64,000 nucleotides of DNA from Filimonas effusa (GTDB taxonomy: Bacteria; Bacteroidota; Bacteroidia; Chitinophagales; Chitinophagaceae), in the NCBI RefSeq assembly GCF_004118675.1, contig NZ_SDHZ01000001.1, positions 1,364,001-1,428,000 on the forward strand. Direction: 5' to 3'. How positions within the stretch are numbered: the first letter of the stretch is position 1; the number at the start of each line of letters is the position of its first letter. The notes beneath the pieces are model-generated. The model was given only the letters and a program-made list of their open reading frames with translations. It was not told where the DNA came from and made no database searches. This document shows, in pieces, positions 1 through 8,162 of this stretch. Position numbers and translations under genes: made by a program.

Positions 1-678
1 CTTGAAGGCACTTATTCGAGCGTAAGCGTGAAGGATGGCATGATGGGCACCAATGGAAAGGTTTATCTTAAAAAGGTAAAGGAATCGGATTTCCAGACGG
101 AAGACTTTTTGCTGGATGGCGTAAAAGGGAAAAAGGGAATTAAACCGGGTGCGGAATCGGCTTTACTGCCCCATAGCGGAGCCAGACGGTTGTTGCCGTC
201 ACCTAAACCAAAATTGTCTCCTGCCGATTCGTTGAGGATTGGCAAACGCGACGACAATGATGCCGACCTGATGCCGGAGGCTCCTCCCGAAGCCAGCAAA
301 ACAGTTCCGGTGCCACCTGTGCTGAGCGCCAGAAAAAACAAGCTGGTGAAAACGATCATTACTCATTCTCCCGATATTAAAATCCAGCTTTACGATAACG
401 GCGAAATAGATAATGATACCGTTACTGTTTATCATAACAACAAAGTGGTAGTAGACAGGAAGAAACTTACTTACGACCCGCTTACCGTTAATGTTACTGC
501 CAGTGAGGCGGATCCGGTTCATGAATTTGTAATGGTAGCGGAGAACCTGGGCACTATTCCTCCCAATTCGGCCTATATGGTCATATTCTCGGGTGGGAAA
601 AGGTATGAGCTGTCTGTAGCGGCGGATCTGAAGGAAAATGCGAAGATCGTGATCGAGTACAGGAAGGAGGAGAAATAG
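1..678 (+). CDS. C-terminal part of an uncharacterised protein (cut by window edge)
   Basis: The frame is open from base 1, so this is the end of a longer gene whose start lies outside the window; the GTG at 28 is probably an internal valine. About 225 residues are visible. A low-complexity, proline- and charge-rich middle (PSPKPKLSPADS, then PEAPPEASKTVPVPP) separates a short N-terminal piece from a C-terminal domain of about 110 residues. That domain alternates polar and hydrophobic residues like a beta-sandwich (IKIQLYDNGEIDNDTVTVY, then VVVDRKKLTYDP). This resembles secreted or periplasmic proteins of Bacteroidota, but I do not recognise a named family. No function is assigned. Confidence 0.75.
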   Translation, partial: LEGTYSSVSVKDGMMGTNGKVYLKKVKESDFQTEDFLLDGVKGKKGIKPGAESALLPHSGARRLLPSPKPKLSPADSLRIGKRDDNDADLMPEAPPEASKTVPVPPVLSARKNKLVKTIITHSPDIKIQLYDNGEIDNDTVTVYHNNKVVVDRKKLTYDPLTVNVTASEADPVHEFVMVAENLGTIPPNSAYMVIFSGGKRYELSVAADLKENAKIVIEYRKEEK

Positions 679-912
679 ATGATGGATGTAAGGTAGAGGG
701 GCCAATGCCAGGATAGGCTTATATCACGGGAATGGGCTGATGTATTTTGGAAGTAAAGGCGCTACTAATTGCTAAGAAGATTGGGCTTTTGCTAAAAAAG
801 AGGACGATTTCGGGGAAGATGCGATAAAGCATCCTTAAAGCTTCTCTAAAGCTTCTCAAGAGCTTCTTTAAAAAAGTCTGTTTTTTTAGCATTTGGTCAA
901 CTATCAAATAAT

Positions 913-945
913 AAAAATAGCCCCGGTTTTGCCGGGGCTATTTTT
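913..945. terminator. Bidirectional terminator hairpin
   Basis: A GC-rich stem (AATAGCCCCGG / GCCGGGGCTATT) with a short T-rich loop is flanked by A-run and T-run, so it can stop transcription from both sides. It sits between the convergent genes ending at 678 and 954. The rest of the 679-912 interval shows repeated 'gcttct' motifs but no convincing gene. Confidence 0.8.
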
Positions 946-953
946 ATTCCTTC

Positions 954-1565
954 CTATTTTCCCCTGAAATCGATGGAATCGGGAACATCGCCGCATTCGA
1001 GCATACCGGCTTTGTATTTAGGATGCTTTTTGCCGAGATAAGGATTTTCGACCACGTTTTTATCGCTGAGCCAGAAAGCTTCTTCTTCGTCGTTGAAGGC
1101 CATGGGGCAATGCTGGTGGTACACCACTGCCTGGTCGTATTTAACAGTGCGGGCGAGGTTGTATAAGTTATCGGACAGGATGTTGAAGGAGCGTCTTTTG
1201 CCCTCGATCGTTTTTTCGCCTGCGATGGCCTGCGCTTCAGCGTTTATTCCTTCAGAAAAAGAGCGGGCGGTGAGGATGATGGCGGAATCGGCTTTCAGCT
1301 CGTTCAACGGCACTTTAGAGACGCTGGCGGCCAGGGCATTGGCTGCGGCGCTGGCCTGGGCAGTATCCCATTCTACAAATGCATTCTTAAGTGTATAATA
1401 TTTAGCTAACAAATCGTTAAAGGCGGTATTAAAGGCTGCGGAGTTTTTGCTGATGGCCAAAGCTTCCTGTTTTGGCGCTTCGGGCTTATCGGATTTTTTG
1501 GTATAAGAGAAATAGGCTACTACGGCAACCGCCACTACTACAATTATTAATACTAACTTTTTCAT
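954..1565 (-). CDS. Membrane-anchored DUF3347-like protein
   Basis: This 203-residue protein starts with a single hydrophobic segment (residues 4-20) after MKK, indicating a signal anchor. The C-terminal part carries HQHCPMAFNDEEEAFWLSD, then NPYLGKK and MLECGDV. These are the conserved Cys-Pro-Met, Trp-Leu, Asn-Pro-Tyr and Cys-Gly pieces of the DUF3347 domain. That domain is found alone or at the end of CusB-like efflux adaptors and is thought to bind soft metals through its Cys, Met and His residues. No efflux genes are adjacent, so a metal-related role is inference from the family only. It is transcribed alone, divergent from the ABC-F gene. Confidence 0.7.
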   Translation of the reverse strand: MKKLVLIIVVVAVAVVAYFSYTKKSDKPEAPKQEALAISKNSAAFNTAFNDLLAKYYTLKNAFVEWDTAQASAAANALAASVSKVPLNELKADSAIILTARSFSEGINAEAQAIAGEKTIEGKRRSFNILSDNLYNLARTVKYDQAVVYHQHCPMAFNDEEEAFWLSDKNVVENPYLGKKHPKYKAGMLECGDVPDSIDFRGK

Positions 1566-1617
1566 CCGCGAATTTTTAATTGAAGAATAAAGATAGCCGC
1601 TTCACGCGCTTTTCTTT

Positions 1618-1625
1618 TAGTTTTG
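1618..1625 (+). promoter_or_regulatory. Possible -7 element of the ABC-F gene
   Basis: TAGTTTTG matches the Bacteroidota -7 consensus TAnnTTTG and lies 18 bp before the ATG at 1644. No well-spaced -33 TTG is visible, so this is tentative. Confidence 0.4.
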
Positions 1626-1643
1626 CGGCAATTTAATTGAGTT

Positions 1644-3587
1644 ATGTTAATTGGATTGAACAATGTGACCTTCGAATTCGGGGCAAGGGTAATAGTATCG
1701 GAAGCCACCTGGCATATACATCCGGGAGAAAGGATTGGGTTGATAGGCTATAATGGAACCGGGAAATCCACTATGCTGAAATTGCTGGTAGGACAATATA
1801 CCCCTTCTGTTGGTACGGTTGAAAAGGGACGGGACACCACTATTGGTTACCTGCACCAGGACCTGTTAAGTTTCGACACCAATGATTCTATCCTGGAGGT
1901 GGCGATGGGGGCTTTCGAGCGGATCAAACAACTGGAGAAAGAGATTGAAACGCTGGGTCATCAGCTGGAAGCTACCAGCGATGAAAAGCTGCTTGAGCAA
2001 TATACCGACAAACTGCATGAACTTGAAGTGCTGGGTGGTTATACCATTCATCACCGTACAGAGGAAGTATTGCAGGGTCTGGGTTTCAGCAATACCGATC
2101 TGCAACGTCCGTATAAGGAGTTCAGCGGGGGCTGGCGTATGCGTGTGCTGCTTGCGAAGATGATATTGCAGCAGCCCGATGTGTTACTGCTTGATGAACC
2201 TACGAACCACCTCGACCTTCCTTCTATCGAGTGGCTGGAGAAATACCTGCAGCATTACCAGGGCAGCGTGGTTATTGTAAGTCACGATAAATATTTCCTG
2301 AACCGTATGGTGAATAAGATCGTGGAGCTGTACCAGCAGCGGCTGCATATTTATTCCGGCAACTACGCGTTTTACGAGCAGGAGAAAGAGATCCGTGTAG
2401 AACTGCAGCAGCGTGCCTACGAGAACCAGCAGGATTATATCCGTCAGCAGGAGCGTTTCATTGAACGCTTTAAAGCCAAAGCCAGTAAGGCTGCGGCTGC
2501 GCAAAGCGCCATGAAGCGTCTGGATAAAATTGAGCGTATAGACCAGGTTGAAATTGAGCGTCCGAACCTCCGGATCAATTTCCAGGTAGATAAGCAGCCC
2601 GGCAAAGTATTGGCTGAGCTGAAAGGCGTCACCAAGAAATTCGGGGAGAATACCATTATTGAAAATGCCGTAGCTGAAATAGAGCGCGGTGATAAAATAG
2701 CGCTTATCGGCGCCAACGGTAAGGGTAAATCTACCGTGCTGCGCATTATTGCCGGCACCGAGCCTTACAGCGGCGAGCGCGTATGGGGGTATAACGTAGA
2801 CGAAAGTTTTTATGCGCAGCACCAGCTTGAAGCACTGGATCTGAACAATACCATCCTGGAAGAAATGCAAACCTGCCGGAGCGGAAAAACAGAACTGGAA
2901 CTCCGTTCACTGCTGGGTTGTTTCCTTTTTGGCGGTGACGATACCGATAAACGGATCAAAGTATTAAGCGGTGGTGAAAAAGCCAGGGTGGCGCTCGCGA
3001 AGGTAATTGTGAGCAAGGCCAATTTCCTGATGCTTGACGAACCTACGAACCACCTTGATATGCACAGCGTAGAGCTGCTGGCCAACGCATTGAACAAATA
3101 CGAAGGCAGTATCATCTTCGTTAGTCACGACCGTTATTTCATTTCGGAGACTGCCAACAAGATCTGGGAGATCGTGGATCACGAGATCAAAGAGTTCAAG
3201 GGTACTTATAAGGAGTATATGGAATGGAAAGAGCGGATGGCCAGGCAACAAAAGGCGCAGGCGCAGGCGAATGCCAATAGCGGCGGAAAGGCTGTTCCTG
3301 AAAAGAAAGCGGCACCGGCCCCCACTCCTGCCAAAGCACCTGTAAGCCAGGAGCAGAAGAAAGAGCAACAGAAGATCCAGAAGGATTTCAATAAAGCGGA
3401 AAAGGACCTGGCGCAGCTGCAATCGGAAAAGGCGAAGCTGGAAGAAGCGATGGGTAACCCGGACAACTATTCAGACAAGCAAAAGTTCACTAAACTGGAG
3501 CAGGAATACCGGACCGTCCAGGAGAAGATCACTGAAGTGACGCGTGTGTATGAGGCCTTATTCGAGAAGGTGATGGAGATGGAATAG
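1644..3587 (+). CDS. ABC-F family ATP-binding protein
   Basis: The 647-residue protein has two tandem ABC ATPase domains and no membrane segments, the hallmark of ABC-F. Domain 1 has Walker A GYNGTGKST, signature SGGWRMR and Walker B LLLDEPTNHLD. Domain 2 has GANGKGKST, LSGGEKARVALAK and LMLDEPTNHLD. Between them is the charged linker typical of the family (QERFIERFKAKASKAAAAQ). After domain 2 come an Ala/Pro/Lys-rich stretch and a C-terminal coiled coil, as in Uup and YdiF-like proteins. Members act on the ribosome E-site or in translation quality control; some protect ribosomes from antibiotics. Nothing here points to resistance, so a housekeeping role is likelier. Confidence 0.93.
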   Translation: MLIGLNNVTFEFGARVIVSEATWHIHPGERIGLIGYNGTGKSTMLKLLVGQYTPSVGTVEKGRDTTIGYLHQDLLSFDTNDSILEVAMGAFERIKQLEKEIETLGHQLEATSDEKLLEQYTDKLHELEVLGGYTIHHRTEEVLQGLGFSNTDLQRPYKEFSGGWRMRVLLAKMILQQPDVLLLDEPTNHLDLPSIEWLEKYLQHYQGSVVIVSHDKYFLNRMVNKIVELYQQRLHIYSGNYAFYEQEKEIRVELQQRAYENQQDYIRQQERFIERFKAKASKAAAAQSAMKRLDKIERIDQVEIERPNLRINFQVDKQPGKVLAELKGVTKKFGENTIIENAVAEIERGDKIALIGANGKGKSTVLRIIAGTEPYSGERVWGYNVDESFYAQHQLEALDLNNTILEEMQTCRSGKTELELRSLLGCFLFGGDDTDKRIKVLSGGEKARVALAKVIVSKANFLMLDEPTNHLDMHSVELLANALNKYEGSIIFVSHDRYFISETANKIWEIVDHEIKEFKGTYKEYMEWKERMARQQKAQAQANANSGGKAVPEKKAAPAPTPAKAPVSQEQKKEQQKIQKDFNKAEKDLAQLQSEKAKLEEAMGNPDNYSDKQKFTKLEQEYRTVQEKITEVTRVYEALFEKVMEME

Positions 3588-3614
3588 CTAACAACAGGTT
3601 GCAAAAACAGATAG

Positions 3615-3650
3615 AGAGGCTTTAGGTGTTCCTAAAGCCTCTTATTTTTT
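3615..3650. terminator. Bidirectional terminator between ABC-F gene and hutG
   Basis: A perfect 12-bp stem (AGAGGCTTTAGG / CCTAAAGCCTCT, loop TGTT) is followed by TATTTTTTAT. It lies between two convergent genes. Confidence 0.85.
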
Positions 3651-4713
3651 ATAGTACCGTTTCTTTATTTTCCCAGGCTTTCACAAAATCGGAAACCAGG
3701 TAGCTGATGAGTTTACCTGTGGAGTCGCTTCTGCGGCCGTCGAGCAGCTGAGTGGCGCCTTCACAAATGTGGAGGTAGGCCGGGCTCGTTTCGCGGGCTG
3801 CCATATGAACATACTGGCGGGCCTGCAGGGTGGAGACGCCGGCAGGGGAAACCGCGCTGCTGAGGGTAGATTCGATGCTGTCGAGATCGAGTTCGAGCCC
3901 GCAGCGGTTGCCTTCGGTGAAATTTGCGGCGTGAAGTACGGCTTCGGTAAAACTATACTTTCCACGCAGGAAAATGTCTTCATAAGTCACCAGATCAAAG
4001 AAGGGGTTGTTCACGAGATCCATCCAGGAGTTCTGGGGCAGGTAGTTTTCGTGTAAGCCTACGATGCAATATTTTTCGAGATAGCCGTCGTCTTCGGCAT
4101 AACGGAACGGGTTGCCGCTATGGCGTCCTTCGGCGGGGCGGTAATCGGCGTGTGCGTCGAGATTGATGACATTGATCTGGGCAAGCGGCAGGATGCCAGC
4201 CTGGTATAATCCTTTTGCTGCGCCTTTGATACATGGGTAGGCGTTGTTGTGTCCGCCACCGATAACGATGGGTATTTTGCCGTGTTGCGCCACCAGTTTC
4301 ACCACATGCTCCACTTCATCGTCGATGGTTTTTACGGCGTGGCGGTAGGCTTCTATTCTTTCATCGGGGCTTCCGGCGTTGTTTTCTATGATGGTGATGA
4401 TATCATAAAAGTCGAAATGGCCGAGGATAAGCACTTCCTGCCCTTGTAAGAAGTCATTACTCTGGATATTCAGGAACGCACGCAGAAAGGGCAGCCATGC
4501 CGAGTCTGCGCCTCCGATGCCATAGTTTGCTTTTACGCCTATATCTTCAGGAACGCCCAGAACAACAAAGGGGGCATTGGTTGCCTTCAGCACCTCTTCT
4601 ATTGTCTTTCCTTTTTCCGCTACCTGCACGCATTCACCCAGCTTGGTTTCGAACTTCCTGATGCGGGTGATGGCGAGGATATCCTGCCTGTTATAAATTT
4701 TAAAATGCTGCAT
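3649..4713 (-). CDS. hutG: Formimidoylglutamase (arginase/agmatinase superfamily)
   Basis: This 354-residue protein hydrolyses N-formimino-L-glutamate to glutamate and formamide, the last step of histidine degradation. Its arginase-fold manganese motifs are visible: GGGHNNAYPC, NLDAHADYRP and LELDLDSIES. Family assignment is firm; the exact substrate is inferred from the hutI, hutU and hutH genes nearby. The ATG at 4713 is preferred to the upstream GTG at 4740, because AAGGTG lies a few bases before the ATG. It is the last gene of the hutI / PF10136 / hutG same-strand group; the gap to the gene before it is about 135 bp. Confidence 0.87.
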   Translation of the reverse strand: MQHFKIYNRQDILAITRIRKFETKLGECVQVAEKGKTIEEVLKATNAPFVVLGVPEDIGVKANYGIGGADSAWLPFLRAFLNIQSNDFLQGQEVLILGHFDFYDIITIIENNAGSPDERIEAYRHAVKTIDDEVEHVVKLVAQHGKIPIVIGGGHNNAYPCIKGAAKGLYQAGILPLAQINVINLDAHADYRPAEGRHSGNPFRYAEDDGYLEKYCIVGLHENYLPQNSWMDLVNNPFFDLVTYEDIFLRGKYSFTEAVLHAANFTEGNRCGLELDLDSIESTLSSAVSPAGVSTLQARQYVHMAARETSPAYLHICEGATQLLDGRRSDSTGKLISYLVSDFVKAWENKETVL

Positions 4714-4848
4714 AATTTCACCTTGAATCGTTGTTATCACTCCGCGGTTTCGTTTCTGCGGTTCTATCCTATTGGTTTATCGAAAGCGCTGTCGTTGTCT
4801 GTTATACCTGTTTATGCGACTTTTCATACCGAATCCTTCGTTTCCTGG

Positions 4849-6834
4849 TTATCTGCCGTCTTCCCATTTGTCGATGGTTCTGCGGGGTCTGATGAAATCG
4901 AGCGGATATTTTTGAAAATAGCGCCACAAGATCCTGATAAATTCGGGATAATCTTTCAAGCGGATACCGCGTGATTTCAAAGCTACGATGAATGCCAGAG
5001 AAAAGCTAACCAAAAAGTTGAAGAAGCCTATGCCCAGCACGCCCAGCACTACAACAGCCAGGTATTGTCCCCTGACCTGGTCGAAGCCAAGTCCGTAAGT
5101 ACCTATCGCCACGTTACCTGCGGAAATGGTGATATGCCTGATATCGAAGGGGATCCCGAGGATCTTTACGAAGATACCCGACATACCCAGCAGGAAGCCG
5201 AGTGCGATATTACCGGCAAGACTGCCGGCATGCGTTTCGAGATAATGGGAAAGCCGTTTACGGCGGCCGGCGGTCATAGTAAGGCGTAACACCGGGTGCA
5301 TGATAAGTCTGTCGGCCACCCGGCTGTATTGCATTTTATTTTGAATAAACCCGGCAAGCAGTCCGCTCAGGAACAGGAAGAGGCCGGTATTGCAGGCATA
5401 TAGTAAAGAAAAGCTTTCCCATGGATGCTGTTCGCGCAGCAGGCTCATTGCTTTTGCGCCCTGGGCCAGCTTGTGGCCGGTGCTTATATGGTAGAGCCAT
5501 GCAAACAGCCATGTTACGGGGAACACCACCAGCAGGTTTCCGGCGAACGAGGCAAACTGGCTGCGGGTAACGCGCGCCACTGTTACCGCAAGATTATAGA
5601 GATTCGGCTGTTCGTTTTTCCGGGTGTCGAGCGAACCGGCTACGGCGCTGGCTGTAAAGGCCGGCTGTTTGGTTGCCAGTGTAGAATGCGTTTCTTCAAT
5701 TGCGATGAAGCCAATGCTATAGTTAAGACTATAAGCCACGCCCTGCCATAACGGCAACAGGTGCAGCCTCCCGAGCAGATTTTTTACGACCACCATAAAG
5801 CAGACTATCAATCCGCCTCCCATGGCGCTCAGCAACATTTTATAGTATTGGCGTGGGGTGACCGTTATGTATTTGTCGCCTTTGCTGCCTTTGTGTTCGG
5901 CTATCTGGTAAGCCACATATCCGAAGCTCTGCGAAAACAGTTCTCGCAAGCTGTTCTTACGGTTCTCGTAGCGCACTACCAGGCGGAAGAAATCGACCAG
6001 GCGGCCTGTGTGAAAGGACTGGTCGTTATCCAGTGCATCTACCAGGATCTTCATGCGCGACAGGCAATAGCGCATAACAAGCAGCATATAACTCAAGGAA
6101 AGGCTGGCCCCTTTTATGGACTGGACCTCCCTTATTTCTTCAGCTACATCGGCACATTGTTCCAGGACGTTTTTCAATTCGTTATGCACCCGGGTGTTTT
6201 GCAGCTGGTTCACCAGTTGGTTTTGCACGATGAAGATGTTATCGCCTTCGAGCACTGCGGGAAGATATTTATGCACTTCGGGCTCCATCGACAAATGCGC
6301 CACTTTATAGGAAAGCATGATCAATGCCTCTGCCAGCTGCTCTTTGAATTTAAGATCCTGCTGGTCGATGGTAAAGCCAAGCGTATCGAAAAACTGTTTC
6401 CAGGTATCGCGGCTGATGGCTTCTACCCACAGATAGTCGTTCTTTTTATAAAAGACCCTGTTTATTACATATAAGAAATCATCTTCTTCCTGTAGTGACG
6501 GGAGGAATTTATGGCTCAGCCGGGAAGAGAATTCCTGGACAAACCCCCGCGACAGCAGCATGCCGCTATCGGTAAGGGTCTTGATGATATTGGTATGCGC
6601 GAGCTGCGTTACCACAGCAATTTTCATGTTACGCAGCAGCAGCGGATTGGCGTGCAATTGTGCTATTACCCGTTGTAAGTTCAGTTCTGCTTTTGATGCT
6701 GCTTTCATTTTACCGGGCCGCACCTGTTTGAAGAGGTGTACCAGGAAATCGAGGCATTGTTCACGGTTACGCGATGATAACTCGAAATTCTTCTCCAGTG
6801 AATCCCGGAAAAGGTCCATTCGCTTTTGTTTCAT
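4849..6834 (-). CDS. PF10136/COG4389 'site-specific recombinase' family membrane protein
   Basis: A 661-residue protein. The N-terminal half is helical and soluble; the C-terminal half has several hydrophobic segments (for example around YYKMLLSAMGGGLIVCFMVVVKN, and a last pair near GIGFFNFLVSFSLAFIVAL). The stretch GVAYSLNYSIGFIAIEET, followed by TKQPAFTASAVA, is characteristic of COG4389. The family name 'recombinase' comes from an old Neisseria annotation, but multiple membrane spans and no recombinase catalytic motif argue against DNA recombination. True function is unknown. It sits 19 bp downstream of hutI and upstream of hutG, so it is probably co-transcribed with histidine-degradation genes. 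Confidence 0.8.
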   Translation of the reverse strand: MKQKRMDLFRDSLEKNFELSSRNREQCLDFLVHLFKQVRPGKMKAASKAELNLQRVIAQLHANPLLLRNMKIAVVTQLAHTNIIKTLTDSGMLLSRGFVQEFSSRLSHKFLPSLQEEDDFLYVINRVFYKKNDYLWVEAISRDTWKQFFDTLGFTIDQQDLKFKEQLAEALIMLSYKVAHLSMEPEVHKYLPAVLEGDNIFIVQNQLVNQLQNTRVHNELKNVLEQCADVAEEIREVQSIKGASLSLSYMLLVMRYCLSRMKILVDALDNDQSFHTGRLVDFFRLVVRYENRKNSLRELFSQSFGYVAYQIAEHKGSKGDKYITVTPRQYYKMLLSAMGGGLIVCFMVVVKNLLGRLHLLPLWQGVAYSLNYSIGFIAIEETHSTLATKQPAFTASAVAGSLDTRKNEQPNLYNLAVTVARVTRSQFASFAGNLLVVFPVTWLFAWLYHISTGHKLAQGAKAMSLLREQHPWESFSLLYACNTGLFLFLSGLLAGFIQNKMQYSRVADRLIMHPVLRLTMTAGRRKRLSHYLETHAGSLAGNIALGFLLGMSGIFVKILGIPFDIRHITISAGNVAIGTYGLGFDQVRGQYLAVVVLGVLGIGFFNFLVSFSLAFIVALKSRGIRLKDYPEFIRILWRYFQKYPLDFIRPRRTIDKWEDGR

Positions 6835-6853
6835 ATGTTCCCCTCCTTTTTCT

Positions 6854-8089
6854 TTATAGCCAGGTTCCGCGCACCATCACCTTTTTAACGAGGTTTGTTC
6901 CGAATGAGTAAGGTATGTAGGCGATGGAGGGTATTGGATGTGTAAGAATAAGATTAGCCAGTTTTCCGGCAGTGATACTTCCCGTTTCATTTTGGAGCTG
7001 CATGGCGTAAGCGCCGTTGAGCGTGGCGGCGTTGATGGCTTCTTCCGGCAGCATCTTCATCTGAATACAGCTCATTGCTACTACCAGGTTCATATTACCG
7101 CTGGGGCTGGAGCCCGGGTTATAATCGCTTGCCAGCGCTATCGCGCAGCCGGCGCTTATTAAATCGCGTGCGGGCTGGAATGCCATACGCAGGAAGAAGG
7201 CGGCGGTAGGCAATAAGGTTCCGATGGTATCTGAAGCTGCGAGCGTTTCTATTGCCGGGCGATCCATTGTTTCGAGATGATCGACGCTGATAGCGCCGAG
7301 CTTCACCCCTGTTTGAACGCCGCCAGATAAATGCAGCTGGTTGGCATGGATCTTTGGCAACATGCCGTATTGCATACCCGCCCTGCAAATACGTTCTGTT
7401 TGTTCCGCGGAGAAAAAGCCCTCTTCACAAAAGGCATCGATATAATCGGCCAGTTGTTCTTTGGCTATTGCGGGGATCATTTCGCTGATGATGAGACCGA
7501 CATAGGCTTCGTGGTTGCTGCGATATTCTTCGGGGAATGCATGTGCGCCCAGGAAAGTAGCTTTTACCGGAATGGGGGCTGTGTCTTTCAGCCTGCGGAT
7601 AACGCGTAACATTTTAAGTTCATCCGCTACCGTTAACCCGTAGCCGCTTTTTATTTCGATGGCGGTGGTGCCAAGGTGCATCAGTTGTTGCAGCCTTTCC
7701 CAGGCCATGTTAAAAAGATCATTTTCAGAAGTAGATTGTAAACGCCTTGCCGAGTTAAGGATACCTCCGCCTTTGGCGGCGATACCGGCATAGCTGAGCC
7801 CCTTTATTTTATCAACGAACTCCTCTTCACGTGTGGCGGCAAATACAATGTGGGTATGGCTATCGCACCACCCGGGCAGGATAGCGCCTCCCTGCGCATC
7901 CCATACCTGTTCGTTATCGTGTACAAGCAGGGTGTTCATGGGTCCCCATTCCAGGATGCGGCCTTCGCGGATACGCAGCCAGGCGTTTGCCAATACCGGT
8001 AATCCGGCCAGCGCGGCTCCTTTCAACAACGAATACTGCTCCCGGATATTTACCAGCCATCCGATATTTTTGATCACACCTGTTGTCAT
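6854..8089 (-). CDS. hutI: Imidazolonepropionase
   Basis: This 411-residue amidohydrolase hydrolyses imidazolone-5-propanoate to formiminoglutamate, the third step of histidine degradation. Visible features are the metal-binding CDSHTHIVFA, the central FLGAHAFPEEY, KIHANQLHLSGG, and LASDYNPGSSPSGNM near the C-terminus, all typical of HutI. Length matches the family (about 400-420). The start ATG at 8089 leaves 73 bp to the divergent patatin gene. An imperfect dyad (TGTTG-tcata-CAACA) overlaps the start codon and could be regulatory, but it does not match the palindrome before the MarR gene. Confidence 0.93.
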   Translation of the reverse strand: MTTGVIKNIGWLVNIREQYSLLKGAALAGLPVLANAWLRIREGRILEWGPMNTLLVHDNEQVWDAQGGAILPGWCDSHTHIVFAATREEEFVDKIKGLSYAGIAAKGGGILNSARRLQSTSENDLFNMAWERLQQLMHLGTTAIEIKSGYGLTVADELKMLRVIRRLKDTAPIPVKATFLGAHAFPEEYRSNHEAYVGLIISEMIPAIAKEQLADYIDAFCEEGFFSAEQTERICRAGMQYGMLPKIHANQLHLSGGVQTGVKLGAISVDHLETMDRPAIETLAASDTIGTLLPTAAFFLRMAFQPARDLISAGCAIALASDYNPGSSPSGNMNLVVAMSCIQMKMLPEEAINAATLNGAYAMQLQNETGSITAGKLANLILTHPIPSIAYIPYSFGTNLVKKVMVRGTWL

Positions 8090-8162
8090 ACAACAATATT
8101 ACAAAGCATTTGTCAGCAGCGGTCTTTTTTTGCGTGTAAATGACTAGTTTAGGTTTCTGAAT

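Noticed and set aside
719-907. 62-codon minus-strand frame
   Set aside because: Composed largely of repeated gcttct sequence, no recognisable protein features, next to a terminator.
4849-6834. PF10136 gene as a mobile-element recombinase
   Set aside because: It is a multi-span membrane protein without recombinase motifs and sits among metabolic genes.
8080-8094. TGTTG-tcata-CAACA dyad as a shared hut operator
   Set aside because: It overlaps the hutI start codon, is short, and does not resemble the MarR palindrome.
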